In this document: piece by piece, positions 7,144 through 15,140 of the stretch
Numbering within the stretch: the first letter of the stretch is position 1
Layout: each line of letters begins with the position of its first letter
DNA from: Parabacteroides sp. PF5-6
GTDB lineage: Bacteria; Bacteroidota; Bacteroidia; Bacteroidales; Tannerellaceae
Assembly (NCBI RefSeq): GCF_029504695.1
Contig: NZ_JAQFIN010000012.1
Coordinates: forward strand, 1 to 64,000
Direction: 5' to 3'
Length of the DNA: 64,000 nt
Program-made: the position numbers and the translations under genes
Notes under the pieces: generated by a model
What the model saw: only the letters and a program-made list of their open reading frames with translations
Told to the model about the DNA's origin: nothing
Databases searched by the model: none

Positions 7144-8408
7144 ACTGCTATTCTTTTATTAATGAGTGATATATTCTTATTTACAAGTTTGATAATCCTA
7201 TCGTGGTGTTCCGTATTCTTGTTACATACGCCCCTCGATTGAACTACCTTTAATTTGGATAAGGATAATTCAACGGTTTCAATTCGTTCTCCATCAATGC
7301 AAGCGGATAGAATAAGGCTATCGGGTTTCAAATGATAGTCATTTGTGAAGACACAGTGATGTAGCGCATCGCCCTCCTGCATTATTTCGGTAACGCTTTC
7401 GAGTACCCTAACTTGGATTACTCCGTCCGTAAACTGAATGCCGAAGAATTTAGATTTCAGTTCTTGGAATACGGCTTCATCTTTTAAAGCTTGCTGTTTG
7501 GCTTCTTCCTTGCGTTCCCGCTCGATATACGCTCTTTTCTTCTCTACATATTTATCATGTTCGGCTTTAAGGTCGGTAGGGCAAACGTAATGCGCATTAT
7601 GCAGGTCTTTACCAAAAAAGCGGAGTAAATCAATGTAATCGCACCACATCGTAACATCATCAATGTTGTATCCGTTTCGGATGCAAATACGGATAGATGC
7701 CCAATAATCGGCAATACTCCGTGAGGTATGGTAGGCAAAGTATTGTAACAACTTCACTTCCTTTGCTTTTAACAGGGTTTCCGCTTTGTTCTCGGTTACG
7801 ATATAATGGAACAAGTCAAACGGTGTCAGTTTATGAAAGTCGCCTGTAAATCCACTCTGTTTTATTTCGGGGATTAACTTCATACGTGGGTAGGTAGCTG
7901 TCGGGAGTGCGTTGTAAAAGTTCTTGTTCGGACGTATTTCGAGGTTACTGCTAAAGTTCCATGTATTATTAAAGCAAAATATGGGTCTTAATTTTGCAAT
8001 AGTTGTATGCTTGCCTTTATTGTCAATCCAAAGTTGTATTACTTCCGAATGAAAATATCTGGCTTTTTCTCCTGCTTTGGCTTTGTAGTCGATATAAAAG
8101 AAACGGAGTACCTGGAATTCTTCGGATGCGGTAACAATACAGAAATATTGGTAATCATCGAATACTCGTTTTGTTGTATCGTTGATAATCAGCCTTGTAT
8201 TGCAATTCGGGCAGGTGCAATGTGTTTCTGTTGTCTTATCTGTCCATGTATGACCGCATTCCAAACAAGATATAACCCCTTTTTTCGTCCGTCGCCCGAT
8301 ATGGTCGATACAGTTCTTATAACCCCATTTTACCTGTGCTTTGGTAAGGGGAGATAGTTTTTTACTTAGTTCAAAAACTCGTGCTTGGTATTTATTCTTC
8401 GGTTTCAT
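7140..8408 (-). CDS. PcfJ-like mobile-element protein
   Basis: 422 residues. The N-terminus holds a zinc-ribbon-like motif (CLECGHTW...CTCPNCNT, about residues 48-70), followed by a mixed domain and a PcfJ-like C-terminal region with MQEGDALHHCVFTNDYH, the conserved stretch of this family. PcfJ-like proteins are encoded next to PcfK on conjugative elements and conjugative transposons of Firmicutes and Bacteroidota; their biochemical role is unknown. A Lys/Glu-rich helix (about residues 275-315) precedes the conserved domain. The gene directly follows the PcfK-like gene (3 bp gap). Confidence 0.8.
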   Translation of the reverse strand: MKPKNKYQARVFELSKKLSPLTKAQVKWGYKNCIDHIGRRTKKGVISCLECGHTWTDKTTETHCTCPNCNTRLIINDTTKRVFDDYQYFCIVTASEEFQVLRFFYIDYKAKAGEKARYFHSEVIQLWIDNKGKHTTIAKLRPIFCFNNTWNFSSNLEIRPNKNFYNALPTATYPRMKLIPEIKQSGFTGDFHKLTPFDLFHYIVTENKAETLLKAKEVKLLQYFAYHTSRSIADYWASIRICIRNGYNIDDVTMWCDYIDLLRFFGKDLHNAHYVCPTDLKAEHDKYVEKKRAYIERERKEEAKQQALKDEAVFQELKSKFFGIQFTDGVIQVRVLESVTEIMQEGDALHHCVFTNDYHLKPDSLILSACIDGERIETVELSLSKLKVVQSRGVCNKNTEHHDRIIKLVNKNISLINKRIAV

Positions 8409-8411
8409 AAC

Positions 8412-8819
8412 TTAATCAAATAAAGAGGGTTGATTTACTACTACTTGCTTGGTTCTCTTTTTGGGTTGTTGTGTCATCTTGTTGTAAGCTTCGTTCTGCA
8501 CACGCTGTATAGCATCTTTACGAGCCTGTTCCTTTTCTTCTTCGGTCAATTCCACAACGTGGTTTACTGCTACATGGGCATTCATCGGCTTGCCTACTTC
8601 AATGTTATCTTCATCGTAATAATGTACCGCCATTGAATAGATTTCATCATCGGCAAAACCATTGCAACCGCTTTTCTGTACGGTGTTCAGAATGTATGTA
8701 ACACAATCGTCAATCGTCTTTTGTGGATTTGAATACTTTTCTGCAAACAGTTCATCACTTGCGGCTCGTTGTACCAAATAGGTATGTATCGTTCTCTTGA
8801 AAATATCTGTTCCTTTCAT
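8412..8819 (-). CDS. PcfK-like mobile-element protein with clamp-motif-like tail
   Basis: 135 residues. The N-terminal and middle part (DIFKRTIHTYLVQRAASDELF, then KTIDDCVTYILNTV) is characteristic of PcfK-like proteins of conjugative elements. A Lys-rich linker ends in QPSLFD at the very C-terminus, resembling the beta-clamp-binding consensus QL(S/D)LF. Tight 3- and 8-bp spacing with its neighbours indicates a single operon reading leftward. Confidence 0.8.
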   Translation of the reverse strand: MKGTDIFKRTIHTYLVQRAASDELFAEKYSNPQKTIDDCVTYILNTVQKSGCNGFADDEIYSMAVHYYDEDNIEVGKPMNAHVAVNHVVELTEEEKEQARKDAIQRVQNEAYNKMTQQPKKRTKQVVVNQPSLFD

Positions 8820-8827
8820 GGCTCTAA

Positions 8828-9835
8828 TTATTTTAGGTTTAATACGTTGTTTAATTCTGCTCTCTTAGTGGTGGCGAAAATCCACCCTGCTCTTTTACCT
8901 CCCTTATAGGATAATCTCGGATTGAAACGCCCTCCCAATGCTTTGAGTTGGTCTTTAATCGGTCTCGTTTCTCCAAATACGGCGATTGCTTTCTCGGAAT
9001 AATCCACGATTTCAAATTGTAGGCTGTCGGCTTTCTGTATTTGTTTTGTTATACTTGGGTTCTCTGATTTGGATTGCAATCCCTTGATACGGATATTATC
9101 CTCTTGTCCTGCCGTATAGGAAAAGTTTTCAATAATTTGTTCCCGATTATATATAGATTCTTTCTCAATTACCCAACCTCGGTATTTACTTTTGCCCAAA
9201 TAGTAACCGTCCCCCATGCTGTGTTTTTCCCGATGTTCGTAATCTTCGTTGTATTCTGCTAAATGTGCGGTTTCTTCAAAGTTGGCTGCATACTTACGCA
9301 TTTCGGAAAACAAGTCCCGTGTATGTTTGGAAAAGCCTAAAATCACGACCCTTTGTGTTGAATATGAGTAGTAGTCGGTATATGAATCTGAATCGTCCTG
9401 TCTCAACTGTGCCACAATAACTGCCTTTGCATCGTCGGGGAGAATTTCAGCTAATCTTTTACGTCCGATAGCTTTTATTTCTTCTCTGCGATAACGTTCC
9501 TGTTCCGCTTCGTATTCCTCCGCTTGTTTTTGGTCTTTTGCTTCTTGCAGAAGTTTAGCCACCTCAAGAGCGCCCATAAACTGAGGGTTCTCGCTGTCGT
9601 AATAGTAGCCGATACCGAATTTCTCTTTGAGAGGTCGAATAATATCAGTCGTAAAAAACTCCTTCGTCCGTAGGTTAATCAGTTTGTAAGCCAATCCCCA
9701 ATCGTTCTTACGGATTTCATACACTACATACCTGTCAAAGCTGTAACCCTCCATTTGGATAACTTGGTTTACCTCTACTACTTGTTTGTCTCTGTTGATT
9801 TCACGGTTTGCACCTAATAAAAATACTTTGTTCAT
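8828..9835 (-). CDS. mobile-element protein with C-terminal GGRFNP-type domain
   Basis: 335 residues from the ATG at 9835 (MNKVFLLGANREI); an in-frame extension to 9931 has no support and would overlap the next gene more. A Gln/Glu-rich helix lies near residues 105-150. The C-terminal 60 residues (ETRPIKDQLKALGGRFNP, then AGWIF) match a small domain seen repeatedly in Bacteroidota conjugative-element and large polyvalent proteins, function unknown. It is the first long gene of the leftward PcfK/PcfJ module. Confidence 0.7.
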   Translation of the reverse strand: MNKVFLLGANREINRDKQVVEVNQVIQMEGYSFDRYVVYEIRKNDWGLAYKLINLRTKEFFTTDIIRPLKEKFGIGYYYDSENPQFMGALEVAKLLQEAKDQKQAEEYEAEQERYRREEIKAIGRKRLAEILPDDAKAVIVAQLRQDDSDSYTDYYSYSTQRVVILGFSKHTRDLFSEMRKYAANFEETAHLAEYNEDYEHREKHSMGDGYYLGKSKYRGWVIEKESIYNREQIIENFSYTAGQEDNIRIKGLQSKSENPSITKQIQKADSLQFEIVDYSEKAIAVFGETRPIKDQLKALGGRFNPRLSYKGGKRAGWIFATTKRAELNNVLNLK

Positions 9836-9846
9836 GATGGTAAGTT

Positions 9847-10113
9847 TTAGAATATGAATACTACGATTAATGAAGCGATAAGCAGGAAAAGGAAAACCGA
9901 TATAACCAACCCGATAAGTCGGAAGACACATTTAATCAGTAAGCGGACAAACAGGTACACAACTACCGTAGCAATGAGCGACCATACAACAGCACTCACT
10001 TTCGTCAGTAACCATACACACACTACCGTACACACTAACCTAAGCACCAATTTTATGTTAATTCCCGAGGCGAGGTTGTTCTTTTGTTTCGTTCTATCGT
10101 TTCTCTTTTCCAT
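9847..10113 (-). CDS. small two-helix membrane protein
   Basis: 88 residues. A Lys/Arg-rich N-terminus precedes two or three hydrophobic segments (about 22-42, 44-60 and 65-88), the last very long and ending in VVFIF at the C-terminus. No family recognised. It lies 11 bp upstream of the 8828-9835 gene and probably begins the mobile-module operon. Confidence 0.65.
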   Translation of the reverse strand: MEKRNDRTKQKNNLASGINIKLVLRLVCTVVCVWLLTKVSAVVWSLIATVVVYLFVRLLIKCVFRLIGLVISVFLFLLIASLIVVFIF

Positions 10114-10468
10114 GACTTTTTTTTTATTTTTTGCGGCATCCGTCAGATCGGCTGTTTTTTGTTTCGTATTGGCGGCAAAAGGTCAGAGAGGTGATGAAGA
10201 CAAATTTTTTGCACTAAATACACTCGCCCGGAGGGAAAGAGGAAGATTTCGGGCAAAACCCTTTAGGGCTTGAATTTGGCGTATCGCATCTCTGGGATAC
10301 CTTTGCCAATCGAAAAAAGAACAGCCGATCAGGATGCCCTCCGGAAATGAGGAATGGGAAAGAGGAACGAAAGTGGGAATTTTGTGTGTTGTTCGAAGAT
10401 AATCAATGCTGTTTGCCAGAGATTTACTAAATTTGTTGGCAGTTCTAAGAGTATAGATAATACATATT
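10114..10468. other. intergenic region between the divergent mobile module and the NimA-like cassette
   Basis: No supported gene. The stretch at 10210-10290 (CCCGGAGGGAAAGAGG and the palindrome AACCCTTTAGGGC) is a compact GC-richer block inside AT-rich DNA. A clean Bacteroidota -7 box, TAAATTTG, lies at 10428-10435 and should drive the rightward cassette beginning at 10469. Confidence 0.45.
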
Positions 10469-10942
10469 ATGCAGAATATGCAAGGAAGAATGAAAAAATA
10501 TCAAATCTCTTTTTCTGAGATAGAAGAGATTTTGAAAGAGCAAAAAGTAGGGAGATTGGCTACCCAGAATTCCGATGGATACCCGTATGTAACACCAGTT
10601 CATTTCGTTTATGAAAACAATCGCATTTGCATTCATGGTTTATCAAAGGGGCAGAAGATTGGTAATACCAACAATAATCCGAAGGTTTGTTTTGAAACGG
10701 AAGAGATGTTAGGATTGATATTGGACGAGAAACCTTGCGATGTGAATACCGCCTATAAAAGTGTAATTATAATAGGAAATGCCAAATTAGTAGAAGGCGA
10801 GAAGAAAATTAATGCGCTGAAAGCTGTTGTAAATAAGTATACTCCCCATCTGGCAGGAATACCATTCCCCGACAATATGTTGAAAGCGACAGGCGTTATT
10901 GAAATAGAGATTGTGGAAGCAACCGGCAAAAGGTATGAATAA
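10469..10942 (+). CDS. NimA-like pyridoxamine 5'-phosphate oxidase family protein
   Basis: 157 residues with the split beta-barrel flavin-binding fold. Visible landmarks are VGRLATQNSDGYPYVTPVHFVY at the first strands and KSVIIIGNAKLVE in the middle; the family includes NimA-type nitroimidazole reductases, general flavin enzymes and heme-binding proteins. The start could be 10469 or an internal ATG at 10490 (MKKYQISFSEIEEIL), which gives a length closer to the family. A promoter -7 box is at 10428-10435. Whether it acts on nitro compounds cannot be seen from sequence. Confidence 0.85.
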   Translation: MQNMQGRMKKYQISFSEIEEILKEQKVGRLATQNSDGYPYVTPVHFVYENNRICIHGLSKGQKIGNTNNNPKVCFETEEMLGLILDEKPCDVNTAYKSVIIIGNAKLVEGEKKINALKAVVNKYTPHLAGIPFPDNMLKATGVIEIEIVEATGKRYE

Positions 10943-10982
10943 CTGATTGTACCACAAGACGAAAATCTAAAATAATAGAACT

Positions 10983-11161
10983 ATGGCACAACATAATTGT
11001 GAAAATTGCTCCATAAGAGCCAAATATGACCAAGCTCCCAAGTCGTTGATTGGAAGATTCTGGCGTTGGCACATCAACTTCTGTCCCGGCTGAAAGGCTA
11101 TATCCGTTCGTTGGATGAGGGTGAGAAGCAAGCCCTGAAAGATAAGTATCAGTTGAAATAG
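10983..11161 (+). pseudogene. frameshifted small Cys-rich protein gene
   Basis: The frame from ATG 10983 encodes MAQHNCENCSIRAKYD and continues through FWRWHINFCPG, then hits TGA at 11091. In the next frame the sequence continues smoothly as KGYIRSLDEGEKQALKDKY to TAG at 11161. Inserting one G (GGCTGAAAGG to GGCTGGAAAGG) restores a 59-residue protein with CPGWKGY, a motif I recognise from small CxxC proteins in Bacteroidota. The break is therefore a one-base deletion or a sequencing error. Function unknown; the two or three cysteines may bind metal. Confidence 0.6.
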
Positions 11162-11166
11162 AAGTA

Positions 11167-11646
11167 ATGGAGAAACCATTAGTAGACAAACAATACTTAC
11201 TCGAAAAGTTCTCCGGCAAATCCGGTTGGACGTATGCCGAAATCCCCGATATTCAAGTAGGAAACAGAGCCTTCGGAATGCTGAAAGTGAAAGGTAGCAT
11301 TGATGGTTTTGAGGTTGCCAACTCCCATTTAATGCCTCTGGGCAACGGTAATTTGATGATTCCTGTTAAAACCGAAATTCGGAAAGCTATCAATAAACAA
11401 GCAGGCGATTGGGTACATATTATCTTATATTCGAATGACGAACCGCTTGTTACTCCCGAAGACTTTCTATTATGTTTGCACGATGAACCGGAGGCTTTGC
11501 AATTCTATCAGTCGCTCAACGAAAGCGAACAGCAAGACTACGTCAAGTGGATATTCTCTGCCAAGGCAGAGCAAACGAAAGTCGAACGAATCGCAAAAAC
11601 GCTGGATAGGCTTGCGATGAAGCAGAAGTGTTACGGCAAAGAATAA
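11167..11646 (+). CDS. DUF1905 / YdeI-OmpD-associated family protein
   Basis: 159 residues. The N-terminal part (about 20-95) is a DUF1905 beta domain (MLKVKGSIDGFEVANSHLMP and KAINKQAGDWVHIIL), and the C-terminal helical part (100-155) matches the YdeI/OmpD-associated domain (EALQFYQSLNESEQQDYVKWI). Proteins of this arrangement have been linked to bacteriocin protection in some species, but the biochemical role is not known. It lies 5 bp after the frameshifted small gene, within one rightward cassette. Confidence 0.85.
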   Translation: MEKPLVDKQYLLEKFSGKSGWTYAEIPDIQVGNRAFGMLKVKGSIDGFEVANSHLMPLGNGNLMIPVKTEIRKAINKQAGDWVHIILYSNDEPLVTPEDFLLCLHDEPEALQFYQSLNESEQQDYVKWIFSAKAEQTKVERIAKTLDRLAMKQKCYGKE

Positions 11647-11655
11647 GTTATAGGT

Positions 11656-11877
11656 ATGAAAATGAATATGAGTAAATACAGCCCGCTTTGGGAATACATT
11701 CAAAAGGACGGGCAACAAACGATTAAACTGGCTTTTGATGAAATAGAAGCTATCTCTGGGGTTAAGATAGACCACTCTTTCTTAAAATACAAGAAGGAGT
11801 TGACTTTGTATGGTTACGAGGTTGAGAAAATATCCCTTAAAGAGAAAACAGTAATTTTCACCAAAATTGAAAAATAA
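11656..11877 (+). CDS. small DUF7662-like protein
   Basis: 73 residues, soluble. The layout SKYSPLWEYIQKDGQQTIKLAFDEIEAISG followed by a strand pair resembles the small DUF7662 family, in which a YxPLxxYL helix precedes a conserved FxEIExIxG helix. This assignment is from memory and tentative. It lies 9 bp after the DUF1905 gene and its 3' end overlaps the start of the acetyltransferase gene. Confidence 0.65.
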   Translation: MKMNMSKYSPLWEYIQKDGQQTIKLAFDEIEAISGVKIDHSFLKYKKELTLYGYEVEKISLKEKTVIFTKIEK

Positions 11878-12361
11878 GGTATTAATCAGAACGATTCGTT
11901 CGGTAGAGCACCCTTTGATGGAGGACTTCATGTACGAAGCCATTTATCATCCCGACCCTATGAATCCTTATCCGAAAGAGGTAATCTACTATCCACAAGT
12001 TCGGGTTTATTGGAACAATTGGGGGACGGAGAAAGATGACCATTGCCTGCTTGCTTTGATGGATGATAAACCTATCGGTGCGGTTTGGACACGAACGTTT
12101 CCGGGCGAACTGAAAGGTTGTGGTTATATTAACGAACATACACCCGAAATAGCGATTGCCCTTTTCAAAGAATATCGCAATCACGGTATTGGCACAGAAA
12201 TGATGCAACAAATGATAACACTAATGAAAGAAAATGGCTATCGACAAGTTTCATTAAGCATCACCAAAGGAAATCCGGCGATTCGTTTGTATGAACGGTT
12301 AGGTTTCAAGGTAATTGATGAGAATGAAGAGGATTATATTATGCTGATGGGATTGGAATAA
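11867..12361 (+). CDS. GNAT-family N-acetyltransferase
   Basis: 164 residues of the GNAT fold. Motif A is EYRNHGIGTEMMQQMI, the acetyl-CoA pyrophosphate-binding loop, and motif B is GNPAIRLYERLGFKVI. The start is TTG at 11867, overlapping the preceding stop by 11 nt; the first strand (VLIRTIRSVEH) needs this upstream start, as the next ATG would remove it. Substrate unknown; context is a cassette of unrelated small enzymes. The stop is immediately followed by the next ATG. Confidence 0.85.
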   Translation: MKNKVLIRTIRSVEHPLMEDFMYEAIYHPDPMNPYPKEVIYYPQVRVYWNNWGTEKDDHCLLALMDDKPIGAVWTRTFPGELKGCGYINEHTPEIAIALFKEYRNHGIGTEMMQQMITLMKENGYRQVSLSITKGNPAIRLYERLGFKVIDENEEDYIMLMGLE

Positions 12362-13120
12362 ATGCCCATATATATGCCTAAAAACATTATTGAGTCGAAA
12401 TCGAAGATGTGGAATCTGTGGCACGGCTGTCATAAGCTGAGTGCAGGTTGCCAGCATTGCTACGTCTATCGGGGCGACTCAAAGCGGGGTATTGACAGCA
12501 GTATTATTGCAAAAACCAAAAACTTCGACCTACCTATACAAAAGAAGCGTAACGGCGAATACAAGATACCTTCGGGTTCGTTGGTCTATACTTGTTTTAC
12601 CTCCGACTTCTTTGTCGAAGATGCCGATGAGTGGCGCAAGGAAGCATGGGAGATGATACGCCTTCGGAGCGATTTGCAATTTATGATGATTACCAAACGT
12701 ATCGACCGCTTCAATGAATCCTTACCCGACGATTGGGGCGAAGGCTATGATAATGTAACGATCTGTTGTACCATCGAGAACCAAGACCGGACTGATTACC
12801 GCCTGCCTATCTATAAAGAAGCCCCGATAAAGCATAAGATTCTTATTTGCGAGCCGCTTCTGGAACGCATCGACCTCAGCTCGTATGAGATAGGCTCGTG
12901 GGTAGAGCAAGTGGTTGTCGGTGGAGAATCCGGCTACGATGCCCGTCCCTGTAATTTCGATTGGATTATGGAGCTACATGATTTATGTGTAGAGCAAAAC
13001 GTATCTTTCTGGTTCAAACAAACGGGAGCCAAATTCGTCAAAGAAGGAAAGTTATATAATATCAATCGTCGGTTGCAACACTCGCAAGCTCGGAAAGCAG
13101 GGATTAATTTTCAACCTTGA
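12362..13120 (+). CDS. DUF5131 (phage Gp37/Gp68-like) protein
   Basis: 252 residues. The N-terminus has WNLWHGCHKLSAGCQHCYV, a Cys pattern C-x6-C-x2-C typical of DUF5131/Gp37_Gp68 proteins and reminiscent of radical-SAM iron-sulfur sites. Later landmarks are SLVYTCFTSDFFVEDAD, QFMMITKRIDRF, and GGESGYDARPC with a terminal FKQTG. These genes occur on phages and mobile elements and may act on nucleic acids, but function is not established. It starts directly after the acetyltransferase stop. Confidence 0.85.
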   Translation: MPIYMPKNIIESKSKMWNLWHGCHKLSAGCQHCYVYRGDSKRGIDSSIIAKTKNFDLPIQKKRNGEYKIPSGSLVYTCFTSDFFVEDADEWRKEAWEMIRLRSDLQFMMITKRIDRFNESLPDDWGEGYDNVTICCTIENQDRTDYRLPIYKEAPIKHKILICEPLLERIDLSSYEIGSWVEQVVVGGESGYDARPCNFDWIMELHDLCVEQNVSFWFKQTGAKFVKEGKLYNINRRLQHSQARKAGINFQP

Positions 13121-13163
13121 AGCACAAAAACAGTGTATTTAAAGCAGATACAGAAAAATGTAT

Positions 13164-13171
13164 TATCTTTG
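13164..13171 (+). promoter_or_regulatory. -7 box in the gap before the insertion sequence
   Basis: TATCTTTG matches the TAnnTTTG consensus. It lies between the DUF5131 stop and the IS left end, so it would read into the insertion sequence or belongs to a gene displaced by it. No gene with its own start follows within 140 bp. Confidence 0.35.
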
Positions 13172-13299
13172 TAAACGAGTTATTTGAAGTGGTGAAAAAT
13201 GAAGCGGGGTAAAGCGGTTAAGTAGTTTCTAAATCATTACCTATCGCTAAATTTCAATAGTTCAATCCCCTGAATAATACCGCATTTCTAAAAAATCAC

Positions 13300-13307
13300 T
13301 ACCTTTG
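13300..13307 (+). promoter_or_regulatory. IS promoter -7 box adjoining the start codon
   Basis: TACCTTTG matches TAnnTTTG. Only 5 nt separate it from the ATG at 13313, so transcription would start at or next to the start codon (a leaderless arrangement, also seen at other genes in this window). Confidence 0.55.
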
Positions 13308-13312
13308 ATAGC

Positions 13313-13663
13313 ATGAAACAATATCAGATATTACGAAGTATTTTTCCTAAAGTGATCACCGATAATTTTAATTTTGTAGATTATCGTGAGAGTGACTCCA
13401 CTTTAGAGTATTGGTTAGACGAGAGTGAGTATATGTCGCGTGAGGACTATAAGAAAGGCACTGTTCGTCCTTATGGTTTTACCGAACCTAAAACGATACA
13501 AGACTTTCCGATTCGCGGTCGTAGTGTCTATCTTCATATTCGTCGCCGTAAATGGGTTGATCGCTCTACGGGTGAAATATTCACTTATAACTTTGATGAC
13601 TTGACTGAAGACGGCTCTAAATTATCCCCTGAGTTCGTTGCTTTTTTAAAAGAAGAGGATTGA
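13313..13663 (+). CDS. ISAon1-family transposase N-terminal region protein
   Basis: 116 residues. The layout matches the accessory ORF1 of ISAon1-type elements: an N-terminal ILRSIFPKVITDNFNF, the conserved TIQDFPIRGRSVYLHIRRRKWVDRSTGE, and a C-terminal FVAFLKEED. The last codons run over a T-rich slip-prone sequence (GCT TTT TTA AAA, 13640-13651) just before the TGA at 13661-13663, at the point where the transposase frame begins. ORF1 and ORF2 may be expressed as a frameshift product. Confidence 0.85.
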   Translation: MKQYQILRSIFPKVITDNFNFVDYRESDSTLEYWLDESEYMSREDYKKGTVRPYGFTEPKTIQDFPIRGRSVYLHIRRRKWVDRSTGEIFTYNFDDLTEDGSKLSPEFVAFLKEED

Positions 13664-14642
13664 GAGTACTGCCGAAAGTATCAAAGGCATCGCCGAACAT
13701 TATGGTGTCAATGGTAAGTTACTCAGCAGTCAATATAAAGAACATTTCAGCGATTATCGACAGTGGAATCAATTATCACATGCCTCTGAATATCTGCTAT
13801 TTCCTGAAAATATCGGTCCTAATTTAAGTTTGGATGAGACCTGTCTGAGTAGCGGTGAGGTCTACACTTTTCTAACCAACAAAGATGGACATGGTGGCCC
13901 TGGTACTCTTGTGGCCGCTGTCCACGGCACAAAAGCAGAAACGGTAATCGCTGTACTTGAGAAGATTAACCGAAACAAACGCCTGCTTGTGGAAGAGATA
14001 ACTCTGGATCTTTCCTCTGCTATGATGCTCATAGCCCGTTCGGTGTTCCCAAAAGCACGCATTACCAACGATCGTTTTCATGTACAAAAGCTTTATTACG
14101 ATGCGCTAGATGACTTGCGCATAACTTACCGTTGGATGGCCAGAGATTTGGAGAATGCAGAAATAAAAAAATGTAGAGAAGAGAAAGAACAATATATTCC
14201 TTTCCGGTATGCTAATGGAGATACACGCAAACAACTTTTGGCACGGGCAAAGTTCATTCTAACCAGGCATGAAACTAAATGGACACCCTCACAGAGATGG
14301 AGGGCGGATATCATCTTTGAATTTTATCCGGAATTGAAACAGGCATACGATGTAGCCATGGAACTGACCAATATCTACAATAAGAAAAGTAGTAAGAATG
14401 CAGCAAGACTGAATTTGGCAAAATGGTTTGACAAGGTAAGTCGGTTGGTAGGGAATGCTTTCCAGACTGTTATTGACACCTTCACTAATCATTATGACAC
14501 TATATTGAACTTCTTTGTGAGTCGGCAAACAAACGCCTCAGCGGAATCATTTAATGCAAAAGTCAAAGCTTTTAGAAGTCAATTCAGAGGAGTAACAGAC
14601 ATACCATTCTTCCTATTTAGACTTACTAAATTATGTGCTTAG
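13650..14642 (+). CDS. ISAon1-family DDE transposase (ORF2, lacks an early ATG)
   Basis: The frame opens after TAA at 13647 and runs to TAG at 14642. Family-like sequence is present from the start (STAESIKGIAEHYGVNGK), yet the first ATG is at 13830, inside the catalytic core (LSLDETCLSSGE, first Asp). The remaining core is visible: ITNDRFHVQKL with the second Asp and NASAESFNAKVKAF with the Glu. Translation therefore needs a frameshift from ORF1 (+1 from frame of 13313) or a rare start such as ATT at 13659, which overlaps the ORF1 stop. The gene otherwise looks complete and intact. Confidence 0.8.
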   Translation, partial: KKRIESTAESIKGIAEHYGVNGKLLSSQYKEHFSDYRQWNQLSHASEYLLFPENIGPNLSLDETCLSSGEVYTFLTNKDGHGGPGTLVAAVHGTKAETVIAVLEKINRNKRLLVEEITLDLSSAMMLIARSVFPKARITNDRFHVQKLYYDALDDLRITYRWMARDLENAEIKKCREEKEQYIPFRYANGDTRKQLLARAKFILTRHETKWTPSQRWRADIIFEFYPELKQAYDVAMELTNIYNKKSSKNAARLNLAKWFDKVSRLVGNAFQTVIDTFTNHYDTILNFFVSRQTNASAESFNAKVKAFRSQFRGVTDIPFFLFRLTKLCA

Positions 14643-14679
14643 AGCTAAGTTGTTGCAACCAGGTTTTCAGACTGACCCC

Positions 14680-15004
14680 ATAAAAGTTTCACCCCCTCCT
14701 TTCACCTTCCACCAGTCGCCAGATCCCTGTATTCATCAGCGTTTTGGGTGAAAGCTTGGGGAAGAACTGCCCAAAGGGTATCGTCCTGAAAAGAATGGAC
14801 TGTTTTCGTTTCCAAAAGGCTGCCGGAGTTTTCCAAAAGGCCGGCAGGGTTTTTCCAAAGGCCGGCGGCCTTTTTCGGGAAGCCGCCAGGTCTGTCGTTT
14901 TTTTTAAAGTATTCCTTTACCTTTCACCCAAAACGCTGATCAATACAGGGAACTTGGTAAAGAGGTGAAAGGTGAAGACCGGGGTAAAAACTTTTATGTG
15001 GTAA
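14680..15004. repeat. family A inverted-repeat element, copy 1
   Basis: About 325 bp. The outer roughly 80 bp of each side are imperfect inverted repeats: ATAAAAGTTTCACC... with ATCCCTGTATTCATCAGCG and GTGAAAG on the left, mirrored on the right by TGATCAATACAGGGAA and AAACTTTTATGTGG. The interior holds repeated units built on CCGGC followed by a run such as AGGGTTTTTCC (14818-14880). A second copy in the opposite orientation lies at 32236-32580. It carries no convincing gene. Its structure suggests a non-autonomous mobile element or a long structured RNA. The remaining part of 14643-15140 holds nothing else that I can support. Confidence 0.75.
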
Positions 15005-15140
15005 ATAATACGGGGTGATCCTTTTTTTGTATATAAAAAACAAAACCCCGAAGTATGCTATTGCTAACAGGGACAACGAGGTATTACAATGCAAATATAC
15101 AACTTTATTTTTATATTCGCAGAATATAAAACGAAAAAAC

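Larger units (their letters stand above)
13206..14679 (+). mobile_element. ISAon1-type insertion sequence (two-ORF)
   Basis: The element comprises an N-terminal accessory ORF (13313-13663) and a DDE transposase ORF (13650-14642). Candidate ends are GGGGT at 13206 and its inverted counterpart ACCCC ending at 14679; beyond those five bases the ends match poorly, so the boundaries are tentative. The right candidate end abuts the family A inverted-repeat element without the usual first bases of that element. The transposase resembles ISL3-like enzymes. Confidence 0.65.

Noticed and set aside
14744-14968. 74-codon frame inside family A copy 1, with a related 85-codon frame in copy 2 (32308-32565, minus)
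   Set aside because: Both translate the repeat units (KAGRVFPKAG-like and similar) and lack promoter or start context; noted within the element finding instead.
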